Part shown: positions 35,264 through 43,750 of the stretch, piece after piece
Layout of the letters: every line of letters starts with the position of its first letter
How positions within the stretch are numbered: position 1 is the first letter of the stretch
Assembly: GCA_902786565.1 (NCBI GenBank)
Contig: CADACW010000016.1
Span: 1 to 59,063, forward strand
From: an uncultured Prevotellaceae bacterium
Lineage (GTDB): Bacteria; Bacteroidota; Bacteroidia; Bacteroidales; Bacteroidaceae
Length of the DNA: 59,063 nt
Direction: 5' to 3'
Position numbers and translations under genes: made by a program
The notes under the pieces: model-generated
Database searches by the model: none
Told to the model about the DNA's origin: nothing
The model's input: the letters and a program-made list of their open reading frames with translations, nothing else

Positions 35264-37030
35264 TCAATAGTTGTTGGCAGTAGGTCTGAGGCACCAGTGG
35301 CACAACTTGACATTGGTCTTGCCTGCCCAGTTGGCGCAGCGCAGACGGATGACGATGGGCACGGCAGAGCCGTCGCCGTTCAGGTTGGGAATCTCAACCT
35401 CTTCAATCATCATGCCACCGTCCGTATGATAGTTGTCGGCCTTGCTGTTGCCGCTCTGCTCACGCACATAGCCGGAGTCGTAGCCTTCGGGATGGCGGTT
35501 GGGCAGCGTGGTGCCGCGGTCGTAGTGATAGGTGGTGCTGGTGCCCCAGGAGCGAACTGGCGATGTGGCCACCACGTTGCCGTCGACAAGGATGGAGCAC
35601 ACAATGTCGAGGCCAGCATTCTGGACGGCTCCCATAGCCAGACGGTAGGTGCCGGGAGGGATGAGGAACTGGCTGGCCGTGCCCGACGTGATGTCACTGA
35701 GCCGGATGGGCGTGTAGTCGAGCTGGAAGCCGTCGTCATCGGGTATGCCCGAGGGCTTGTCGAAGCGCAGCACGCGGTCTTCGTGCAGGGGCCACACACC
35801 CGACCAGGGGGTCCAGGCGGTTACCTCGGTGTCGCACGACTTGAAGTTCAGGTTCGCCACCTTGTAGAAAGCCTCCTTCTGCTCAGCCGTGCAGTTCTCA
35901 TAGTAGTAGAAGAACTCCTTCAGCCTGTAGATGACCACATTGTTGGGGATGTGCAGCTTGGTGACGTTATAGACAATGCCGTTTGACAGCTCCATGGGGT
36001 TCTGCACGTCCACCTGCTGGATGTTCGTGCGCCACTGCTTGCCATAGATGCTCTTCAGGTCCTGCACGTCGGCAGTCTGTATTTCGGCGGCTGTGTAGCG
36101 CTTGCTGTAGAAGGCCGCCTCAAGAATCCACTGGCGGATGATGCTGTCGTTGCACCCTAACCACACGCTGTTGCCCTGCTGCGGATTGCGGTGACCCAGG
36201 TTGGCATCACCGGCCTGCCACAGCTCAATGCGCTTGTGCACATCGGCCAGGGCGTCGTCGATGACCTGGTTCGAGGGCAGAAGCATAGTGGCGGTGAGCG
36301 ACTCGGAGTTCATGTCGAAGCCAACGGCATCGAAGAAGGTGTTAGTATAGATGAACACCGAGTCATAGACGGTGTTGCCCTGCTCGTTGACGCCTATGGC
36401 CTTGCTGTTCTGGCGGTCGAACTCCTTGCCTCCCGATGCCTTCACCATATCGCGGAAGATGGAGTACTCGTCGGGCAGGCCGTCGATAAAGTCGCGCAGC
36501 GAAGTGGGGGTCTGAATCATGTCGGAGATGATGTAGATATAGCCGCTGGTGGTCTTGACGACCTCGCGGACGGCACCGTTGTTGAACTTGACGTGGTCTA
36601 CAATGTTGCCCTCCAGTCCCTGTGCGTCCATGCTCACGTTGACATACTTGCCATGCCACATCATCAGGCGGGTGCCGTCTTCAAGGTTAGCGGGCGAGAT
36701 GCTGATGTCGCTCACGTGCGAGCGCGTGACGAACTGAGGGTTCTCCTGGGGCTGCACGAAATGGTCGTTGGTCACCACCAGGAGAGTGGAAAGCTGACCT
36801 TTCTGGGTCAACTCGCCATAGATGCCCTGATCCTGAAACAGTTTGTCCATCATCGAGAGGTCAGGGCGGCTCTCCATATAATGGCGGCTGTCCATATCAA
36901 CAATCTTCAACTCCTGGCTCACTATATGGCTGTCGGTCTGGCTATAGTGGTCGTCGTCCTTCAACTCGGAACAGGCGCTCAAAATTAAAAGATTAAAAAA
37001 TGAAAAGATTAAAATATACCGTAATTTCAT
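35264..37030 (-). CDS. B5: FAS1-type lipoprotein with C-terminal beta-sandwich-like region
   Basis: A 588-aa lipoprotein (lipobox LSAC, Cys20). Divergent FAS1 units: LSTLLVVTNDHFVQPQ (~80) and ATMLLPSNQVIDDALADVHK (~250), with GIVYNVTKLHIPNNVVIYRL closing the second. From about 385 a region rich in aromatic and Gly residues (PPGTYRLAMGAVQNAGLDI, GTSTTYHYDRGTTLPNRH) resembles a ligand-binding beta-sandwich and ends in KLCHWCLRP. Same slot as A5, which ends in DCVYLRPRR. The signal-peptide DNA is almost identical to that of SusD A7, including a run of about 40 identical bases. Role inferred from its operon position. Confidence 0.78.
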   Translation of the reverse strand: MKLRYILIFSFFNLLILSACSELKDDDHYSQTDSHIVSQELKIVDMDSRHYMESRPDLSMMDKLFQDQGIYGELTQKGQLSTLLVVTNDHFVQPQENPQFVTRSHVSDISISPANLEDGTRLMMWHGKYVNVSMDAQGLEGNIVDHVKFNNGAVREVVKTTSGYIYIISDMIQTPTSLRDFIDGLPDEYSIFRDMVKASGGKEFDRQNSKAIGVNEQGNTVYDSVFIYTNTFFDAVGFDMNSESLTATMLLPSNQVIDDALADVHKRIELWQAGDANLGHRNPQQGNSVWLGCNDSIIRQWILEAAFYSKRYTAAEIQTADVQDLKSIYGKQWRTNIQQVDVQNPMELSNGIVYNVTKLHIPNNVVIYRLKEFFYYYENCTAEQKEAFYKVANLNFKSCDTEVTAWTPWSGVWPLHEDRVLRFDKPSGIPDDDGFQLDYTPIRLSDITSGTASQFLIPPGTYRLAMGAVQNAGLDIVCSILVDGNVVATSPVRSWGTSTTYHYDRGTTLPNRHPEGYDSGYVREQSGNSKADNYHTDGGMMIEEVEIPNLNGDGSAVPIVIRLRCANWAGKTNVKLCHWCLRPTANNY

Positions 37031-37069
37031 AACTGCTTCAATTTTTAAACTTTTTAATATTTTAATTTT

Positions 37070-38791
37070 TTAATTTTCAAATAACGGAATGAACCGGATG
37101 CAGTCAAACTGCAGACTGAAGTTGCCATTGGTGCTGGCAGAGGGGTCAAGCACCACGAAACTGAAGCGGTGGCTGGCCGTCTGGGGGAAGTACACCTCGT
37201 CGAAGATGGTGCTGGTGTAGACACCGGGAAGCGGCGATGGAACCTTGGTATAGGGTGCGGTAAAGACGGTGGTCTCGGCGCTATCGTCGAACTGCATCTT
37301 CAGCAGGCCGCCGTTGCCGTCGCTCTGCTGGCGCATGGAGTTGTTGCCCGTCATATAAATAATGGTCAGCTCCACACGGTACTTGCCCCTGACGATGGTG
37401 GGCGTCTGCATGCAGACCTTGCCCATATAGCCCACATTGAAGACCAGACGGTCCAGATTGTTGGCCTCTTTGAGGTTGCTCTTGCACGTCACATAGTCAA
37501 TTTCGCTGTAAGAGCGGTTCTTCGAGCCTGCCTCGCCCATCTCCCACTCAAAGCAGGTGGCCTGGGCCACCCGGTAGCGCTTCTCTGAAGAGGTGGGCGC
37601 CACCGGCTGATAGTCCTCGGCAGCCACTATGTTCTTTATCTCGGTGTAGTCGGCCATGTCCCACAGCACCTCGGTCTGCTCCGGCTCCCAAACAGGCAGC
37701 CAGCTGTCCAGCTCATGCACATAGCCGTTTTTGCAGAGCACATCAGAATGCTCCAAAACGAAACGGGCCCCCTCGGCCTGGGCGTTGAGGGTCAGACGGA
37801 GGGAGGGGTCGGACGCCAGCGTGTCCAGCGTTACGGTGAACACCTGGTTCTGGGCCGACGAGCTCCAGATGCGGGTCACGCCGGAACCATTCATTCCTCC
37901 CAGTTCGGCGGTGGTGTACTGGTTTTGCAGGATGTGGTAGCCCACATACTCTTTCAGCAGCGAGTCTTCTGACAGTGTGCCCCCGTCTCTCTGCCGCAGC
38001 TTGGCCTTCAGCCCCTCCAGCGAACCAATGCCCGCACGCCCGAAGGCGGAATCGCTGACACCCAGCACCGTGAAATAGCGGCGGGTGATGATGCGGGTGT
38101 TCTTCTCGTCGTATGTGGTGTCCACCACGGTGGCCAGCCGCTTGTCCCAGCCAGTGGCCCGCAGCGCCTCAAGCATCACCCCCGAGCGTCCACCCTCTAC
38201 GAGACGGTCGTAGACGGTCTCCACCAGCGGGGTCATGGCGCGTGAGAGCGTATAGACCTTGCCGTTGCAGGCGCTCAACCCCATCTCAATGACATGCCCC
38301 TCGCCACCCAGCAGCGCCTGACCAGCGTTGACAGAATCAATCTCAATGGTGATGACGTCGCCATTGAGGTTCTGAACCGACTTCTTCTGCACAAAGGCGT
38401 CGGGCAGGATGGAGTCCTTCACCGTGTGGTAGAGAATGAACTGGCGCACGTACTCGCTGGAGAGTTGTGGCAGGCTGTCTACGCCACGACGATGGTAGAA
38501 CTCGGTCATGGCCTCGTTGTTAGGAACGAAAGCGGTGAAACTGGTGCCGTTCGACGACTGGTTCAAGGCGTCAAACATGCCTGCATAGCGCAAAGCACGG
38601 ACATACTCCTCGTAGCCCTCCTGCTCGTCAAGAAAGGAGGCAATGGGCGACTTGAGGCTGTTGATGAAGGTCTCGTTCTTGAACGGGTCGCTGTTGATAT
38701 CGAACACATCCTTATCGCAGCCCGAAAGCAGCACTGCTGACAGAATGTAAAAACTCAATAATTTAAAAATCAAAGAATTATATCGTTTCAT
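37070..38791 (-). CDS. B4: FAS1 lipoprotein with C-terminal beta-sandwich-like region
   Basis: A 573-aa lipoprotein (lipobox LLSGC, Cys25). FAS1 unit 1 shows TSFTAFVPNNEAMTEFYHRR and then VRQFILYHTVKDSILPD, a textbook order. A second unit spans about 200-365 (RRYFTVLGVSDSAFGRAG, YVGYHILQNQYTTAEL). From about 390 the chain becomes beta-rich (YRVELTIIYMTGNNSMRQQ, HRFSFVVLDPSASTNGNF), ending LQFDCIRFIPL. It matches A4 in position and layout. The signal-peptide DNA nearly matches that of SusD B3 next to it, so one of them probably acquired its 5' end from the other. Confidence 0.84.
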   Translation of the reverse strand: MKRYNSLIFKLLSFYILSAVLLSGCDKDVFDINSDPFKNETFINSLKSPIASFLDEQEGYEEYVRALRYAGMFDALNQSSNGTSFTAFVPNNEAMTEFYHRRGVDSLPQLSSEYVRQFILYHTVKDSILPDAFVQKKSVQNLNGDVITIEIDSVNAGQALLGGEGHVIEMGLSACNGKVYTLSRAMTPLVETVYDRLVEGGRSGVMLEALRATGWDKRLATVVDTTYDEKNTRIITRRYFTVLGVSDSAFGRAGIGSLEGLKAKLRQRDGGTLSEDSLLKEYVGYHILQNQYTTAELGGMNGSGVTRIWSSSAQNQVFTVTLDTLASDPSLRLTLNAQAEGARFVLEHSDVLCKNGYVHELDSWLPVWEPEQTEVLWDMADYTEIKNIVAAEDYQPVAPTSSEKRYRVAQATCFEWEMGEAGSKNRSYSEIDYVTCKSNLKEANNLDRLVFNVGYMGKVCMQTPTIVRGKYRVELTIIYMTGNNSMRQQSDGNGGLLKMQFDDSAETTVFTAPYTKVPSPLPGVYTSTIFDEVYFPQTASHRFSFVVLDPSASTNGNFSLQFDCIRFIPLFEN

Positions 38792-38852
38792 TGTCTTCAG
38801 TCTTATTATATTTTTACATTATTACATTTTTATATTTTTACATTATTACATT

Positions 38853-40418
38853 TTACTTTGTCGTTCCATAGTACGGATTCTGTTCCAGCAGCTTGTTGTG
38901 CTCAATGTCGGCCTGCGGGATGGGCAGATACCAGGCATTCTCGTCCTGAAGCACCGACCGCACCCACTGCTCGTTGGTGGTCACATTGCCGTCCACCACT
39001 TTGCCAATCATCTGCTCCTTGTACTTATGGTTGGCAATACGGCCCAGCCACAGCAGGTCGTACCAGCGCTTGGCCTCGGCCATGAACTCCATCTCCTTCT
39101 GGTCGAAGATTTCTTCAAGCAGTGCCAGTTCGTCAATCTCGCTGATGTCTTTCTCGTAGGCTGGCAGACCGGCACGGCTGCGGATTCGGTTGACCAGGCT
39201 GACAGCCTCGGCCCACGATGACTCGCCCTTCATGGTCAGTGCCTGAGCCTTCATCAGCATCAGCTCGGCCACTCGGTAGATGATGAAGTTGGCATCCTGA
39301 TGCTGGCGGGCGCCACCGGTGATGTCGGCCACGTCGGTGCCATAGTATTTCCAGATATACAGTTGGTTGCTGATCTGCCAAGCATTCACCTGGCCATTGT
39401 CAGGCACATAGGTCGCAAGGAGCATGCGTCCCATACGGCCGTCTTCAGTCAGGCCCTGCTCTTTCAGGGTGAGGGTCTCGGCCTTCATCTTCTCCATCGC
39501 TTGTGGGGTAGGTCTGAGGTCAGGCGAACCCGACGGCGTGAACAGGCTGGCAAAGTTGTTCGACTGCTGATTGCCGGCATAGTCCCAGTTCAGTTCGAAG
39601 ATACTCTCGTTGCTATTGCCGGGGTAGTACAGGGAGTACCAGTCGCCCGCGTTCGACATGAAGGCGGGCCTGAAGGCATCCGTGGCACCCAGCACCAAGT
39701 CGCAGTACTCGATACACTGGTCGTAGTCCTCGCTCCAGAGGCAGGCGTCGGCCATCAGCGCATAGAGCGCCCACTTCGTCACACGGCCCTTCGTGGCCCA
39801 GTCTTCTTCATAAGTGCCCTTGGCGGCTCCTGTTTCCAAAATGGCCTTGATGTCTTCCTTGATGCGTGCAATGATTTCTTTCTCAGGCGATTTGGCCAGG
39901 TCAAACGAGGCATTGTCGTTGACGTATGCCTGCAGCACCATCGGCACGTCGCGATAGTTCTTCACCAAGAGCAGAAAGCAATAGTCGCGCAGGAAATAGG
40001 CTTCGGCCAGATGCGAATTGCGCATGGCGTCGTAGTAGGTGTTGTCGGAAACGCCCGGTGCATAGAGCAGCACGCTGTTGGCCAAGCCAATCACCTTATA
40101 GACATTGCTCCAGTCGCAGAGCGAATGGCTGGAGGTCATATTGAAGTCCTGCAATTTGGCATCGCCGCTATTCATAGTGTAGATGGAGCCGCCGCGCAAC
40201 TCGCCCCACTTGATGAACTGCGGCACGCACTGGCGCATATAGTAGTAGCCAGAAGCGATGACCGCCTCAACGTCTTCCTTCGACTGCCAGTATTCGTCAG
40301 TCACCTGTTCGTTGTTGGGCAACACGTCGAGCCAATCGTTACAACTGGACAGCAGGAAGGCTGCTGACAGAATGTAAAAATTCAAAATTCTAAAAATGAA
40401 AGAATTATGTCGTTTCAT
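38853..40418 (-). CDS. B3: SusD/RagB-type surface lipoprotein, first of module B
   Basis: A 521-aa SusD/RagB protein. Lipobox LLSSC (Cys26), then the diagnostic NDWLDVLPNNEQVTDEYW. TPR-like helices and the late signature EMEFMAEAKRWYDLLWLGR are present, followed by the typical end AWYLPIPQADIEHNKLLEQN. It is the expected lid for the B2 channel encoded 46 nt upstream, and the counterpart of A3. Confidence 0.95.
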   Translation of the reverse strand: MKRHNSFIFRILNFYILSAAFLLSSCNDWLDVLPNNEQVTDEYWQSKEDVEAVIASGYYYMRQCVPQFIKWGELRGGSIYTMNSGDAKLQDFNMTSSHSLCDWSNVYKVIGLANSVLLYAPGVSDNTYYDAMRNSHLAEAYFLRDYCFLLLVKNYRDVPMVLQAYVNDNASFDLAKSPEKEIIARIKEDIKAILETGAAKGTYEEDWATKGRVTKWALYALMADACLWSEDYDQCIEYCDLVLGATDAFRPAFMSNAGDWYSLYYPGNSNESIFELNWDYAGNQQSNNFASLFTPSGSPDLRPTPQAMEKMKAETLTLKEQGLTEDGRMGRMLLATYVPDNGQVNAWQISNQLYIWKYYGTDVADITGGARQHQDANFIIYRVAELMLMKAQALTMKGESSWAEAVSLVNRIRSRAGLPAYEKDISEIDELALLEEIFDQKEMEFMAEAKRWYDLLWLGRIANHKYKEQMIGKVVDGNVTTNEQWVRSVLQDENAWYLPIPQADIEHNKLLEQNPYYGTTK

Positions 40419-40464
40419 TGTCTTCTATATTTTTACAATATTACATTATTTGATTTTCACATTG

Positions 40465-43400
40465 TCAGAAGTCGAGGTTGATACCGAATGCAAAACGCTT
40501 GGACACCGGCGTGGTGGCATTGTCGCGCACAAGGCTTGTGGCCGATGGCATCTTCACTTCCGGGTCCTGGCCTTTGTAGCTGGTCCAGGTGAAGAGGTCG
40601 TAGGCTGTAGCAAAGATGTTCAAGCGGGTGATGCCCACTTTCTTCAGCAGTTCCTTTGGCACATTGTAACTCAGGGAGAGTGTCTTGAGGCGGATGAAGG
40701 AGGCGTCCTCGACGAAGCGGTCGCTGCCGAGATAGTTGTAGCCCATGCCATAGAGGGCGCGTGGGATGTCGGTCTGGTCACCTTCGGTGCGCCACCGGTG
40801 TAGGACTGCTGTGGACTGGTTGGCTACGCCGCGCATGTTTTCGAGTGAGATGCGTGCTCCGTTGATGACTTTCTGTCCGTATCGCCCGTAGAAGAATGTG
40901 GTGAGAGTGAGTTGTCGCCATCGTACTTGGAATCCTCCGCCGCCAAAGAATTTTGGGTTGGCGTTTCCGAGGTAGACGATGTCGCTCTCGTTGATGACTC
41001 CGTCGTGGTTGATGTCTTGGTATTTGGCATCGCCAGGGTAGACTGTCTCTGTGCCGTTGCGCATGATGATTTGCCGGCCCTGCCAGTCGGTCATGACTTG
41101 GCCCTGGGCGTTTCGTGCGAGTGTCTCTTGTGTGTTCTGGTAGACTCCGAGGTAGCGGTAGCCGTAGAATGCGCCTACGGGTGCGTTTTCTACGATGCGT
41201 AGTGCGTAGTTGCCGTTGCCGAAGGAGTAGTTGTCCATCACCCAAGTGCTGGGCAGCTCCTTCACCTTGTTCACGTTGCGGCTTACATTGGCGTTGATGG
41301 ACACGGTCCAGTCCTTGTTTCGGAACAACTCGTAGTCGAAGCGCATCTCTATACCCTTGTTCGACATCTTGCCGCTGTTGATGTACTTGACGGAGCCGTA
41401 GCCAGTGGTGACGGGCAGCTTCGTGTCCTTGAGCAGCATATCGGAGGTCTCCTTGTCGTAATAGTCGAAGGTGAAGTTGAGCTTGTCAAACAAGCGGAGG
41501 TCGATACCGAAGTCATACTCACGCGTGGTCTCCCACTTCAGGTTGTCAAGCTGCATGCGGTCGGGCACAATGGCCGCCATGTTCATATACTGGCCCAGAC
41601 TCTTGTAGGCACCTAAGTAGATGCTTGCACCGCTGGGAGACGTGCCGCTCCAGCCGTAGCCTAAACGCACCTTGGCGGTATTGAGCCATTTCCTGACTGA
41701 CTCGCTCCAGAAGTGCTCCTGTTCAGCATTCCATGCAACACCGAAAGCGGGGAAGGTGCCCCAACGACGGTCCTTGCCCATCGTGCTGTTGCCCTCTCGG
41801 TTGACGGTGGCACGGAAGACGTAGCGGTTGTCGAAGGTATAGACACCCTGGGCGATGAACATGATGGACCGGCGCTCACTGTTGCCGCTGCCGCTGCCGG
41901 CCACCACACTGCCCACCACGGGGTCGCTCAGGTTGGCCGACACGTTGCCGTAGGTGGAACTGCTGTAGGAGAAGCTCTGGCTGTCAGAGGTCTTCACCAG
42001 GGCAGTGGCAATGAGCTTGTGCTTTTCGGCAAAGGTGTTATTGTAGATGAGCTTGTTCTCGGTCTGCAGCGAGAAGGCATCGCTGGTGCCGTCGGTGGAG
42101 CGGTTGGCATTGCTGCTCGTCCAGAGCACGCCCGTGGCCTCCTGGGGCAGGAACTTCTTGTTCTTCGTGGTGCTCATGTTCATGGACACCCATCCGGCAT
42201 ACTGCAGGCCGAAGGGGAAGTCGTACTCCAGCGTGATGGTCATCTTCTCCTGACGCTGGGTGGTCTTATTGAAGCCCTTCTCAACCAGCGCAACGGGGTT
42301 GTAGTTGGTGGAGTAAGCACCCTGGAAGTCGCTCTCCTGAGTGAAGAAGACACCCGTGGACGCTTTCGTGACGGGGTCAATCCAATAGGGACTGAGGTTC
42401 GGCATCTTGTATTGGGCCATAGAGCGGGCATTGTCCAGCACGTTGGCGTCCTTGTTGGTGTTAGTGAAGGAGAAGTCGGTGCGCACGCGCAGGCGGTCGC
42501 TGAACTTATAGGTGATTTTCATGCCGGCAGACAGTCGCTGAACACCTGTTCCGCGCGTGGTGCCCTGCTCGTTGTAGTAGCCGAGGTTGAGCTTGTAGAC
42601 GGCCTTCTCACCACCGCCAGTCATCGAGAAGTTGTTGTCGGTGATAATGGCGTTCTGCTTCACGGTCTCGAGCCAGTCCGTGTCGACGTTGTACTCATCG
42701 TAATAGCGATAGGATGGGTCGTAGTTGAGTTCGAGGTTGTTGAAGAGCATGTTCATCTCGGATGCTGCGCTGGCAGTACCTTTGGCGTTGGCAGCGTTCC
42801 AGATGGCGTCCTGCATAAGGGCGACGTATTGTGGTGCGTTGAGCAGGGGTATGCTTTCGGGTTCTTTTTTGAAGGTCATTTTTGAGGAGAAGGAGAACTT
42901 GGTTTTTCCCATTGCCCCTCGCTTGGTGTTGATGAGGAGCACGCCGTTAGCACCCTTTGTGCCGTAGATGGCGGTGGCGGAGGCATCCTTGAGCACCTCG
43001 ATGCTCTCGATGTTTGCCGGAGCGATGTTGAGCATGGCTCCGAAGTCCTCCTCGTTGGCGGTGGCGAAGTTGAAGTCCTCGCTGATATCGACATCCTGCG
43101 GCACGCCGTCGATGACGATGAGTGGCTCGTTGCTGGCCGAGAGTGAGCTGGTACCGCGTATGCGGATGCTGCTGCGCGCTCCCGGGTCACCGCCGAGGTT
43201 GATGTCGAGACCGGCTATCTGTCCCTGCAGAGCCTCTTCGACGCTGGTGACGGGCGATGTCTCCACGATTTCGGTAAGGTCAATCTTCTGCACTGACGAT
43301 GTCTGCTCCATTCGGCTGATGCCCATTCCGTCGCGCCCTCCTCGCTGGCCAGTGACCTGCACCTCCTTGAGGGTGGTCTGATTTTCGAGTGTGAAGTTCT

Positions 43401-43692
43401 GTGTGGTCTGTCCTGTGTACTTGACGCTCTGAGTCTTCATGCCGATGTAGGAGGCCTGTATGCGGAGGTTCTTGGCGTCACGTGGCACCTGCAGGTTGTA
43501 GTTTCCGTTGATGTCGGTGACCGCTCCTTTGACGTATCGGTTCTGCTGGTTGACGAGAACCACGTTGGCGCCCATGACAGGCTCCTTTGCGCCACCAAAG
43601 ATTTCAGTCACAGTACCAGTAATGGTCTGCGCACCTGCGGTGCTAAAGAAAAATGAAAAAAGAACAAATAATAAAGCTACAGGGATGCGCAT
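40465..43692 (-). CDS. B2: SusC/RagA-type TonB-dependent outer-membrane channel
   Basis: A 1075-aa classic SusC. Signal peptide ends STAGAQ, then a carboxypeptidase-regulatory-like domain (TITGTVTEIFGGAKEPVMGA), a plug with SSIRIRGTSSLSASNEPLIV and IESIEVLKDASATAIYGTKG, and the barrel, ending in FGINLDF. Pairs with B3. Codon use is patchy: about 40790-41210 and 42740-43640 prefer A-ending codons (CGA, GGA, GCA), while the intervening barrel uses the C/G-ending codons common in the window. This suggests recombination with a differently biased relative. Confidence 0.95.
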   Translation of the reverse strand: MRIPVALLFVLFSFFFSTAGAQTITGTVTEIFGGAKEPVMGANVVLVNQQNRYVKGAVTDINGNYNLQVPRDAKNLRIQASYIGMKTQSVKYTGQTTQNFTLENQTTLKEVQVTGQRGGRDGMGISRMEQTSSVQKIDLTEIVETSPVTSVEEALQGQIAGLDINLGGDPGARSSIRIRGTSSLSASNEPLIVIDGVPQDVDISEDFNFATANEEDFGAMLNIAPANIESIEVLKDASATAIYGTKGANGVLLINTKRGAMGKTKFSFSSKMTFKKEPESIPLLNAPQYVALMQDAIWNAANAKGTASAASEMNMLFNNLELNYDPSYRYYDEYNVDTDWLETVKQNAIITDNNFSMTGGGEKAVYKLNLGYYNEQGTTRGTGVQRLSAGMKITYKFSDRLRVRTDFSFTNTNKDANVLDNARSMAQYKMPNLSPYWIDPVTKASTGVFFTQESDFQGAYSTNYNPVALVEKGFNKTTQRQEKMTITLEYDFPFGLQYAGWVSMNMSTTKNKKFLPQEATGVLWTSSNANRSTDGTSDAFSLQTENKLIYNNTFAEKHKLIATALVKTSDSQSFSYSSSTYGNVSANLSDPVVGSVVAGSGSGNSERRSIMFIAQGVYTFDNRYVFRATVNREGNSTMGKDRRWGTFPAFGVAWNAEQEHFWSESVRKWLNTAKVRLGYGWSGTSPSGASIYLGAYKSLGQYMNMAAIVPDRMQLDNLKWETTREYDFGIDLRLFDKLNFTFDYYDKETSDMLLKDTKLPVTTGYGSVKYINSGKMSNKGIEMRFDYELFRNKDWTVSINANVSRNVNKVKELPSTWVMDNYSFGNGNYALRIVENAPVGAFYGYRYLGVYQNTQETLARNAQGQVMTDWQGRQIIMRNGTETVYPGDAKYQDINHDGVINESDIVYLGNANPKFFGGGGFQVRWRQLTLTTFFYGRYGQKVINGARISLENMRGVANQSTAVLHRWRTEGDQTDIPRALYGMGYNYLGSDRFVEDASFIRLKTLSLSYNVPKELLKKVGITRLNIFATAYDLFTWTSYKGQDPEVKMPSATSLVRDNATTPVSKRFAFGINLDF

Positions 43693-43750
43693 GGCTTCAT
43701 ATAAAATTTGAAGAATATAAAATTAAAAAAATAAAAAATGAGGGGGGTAT

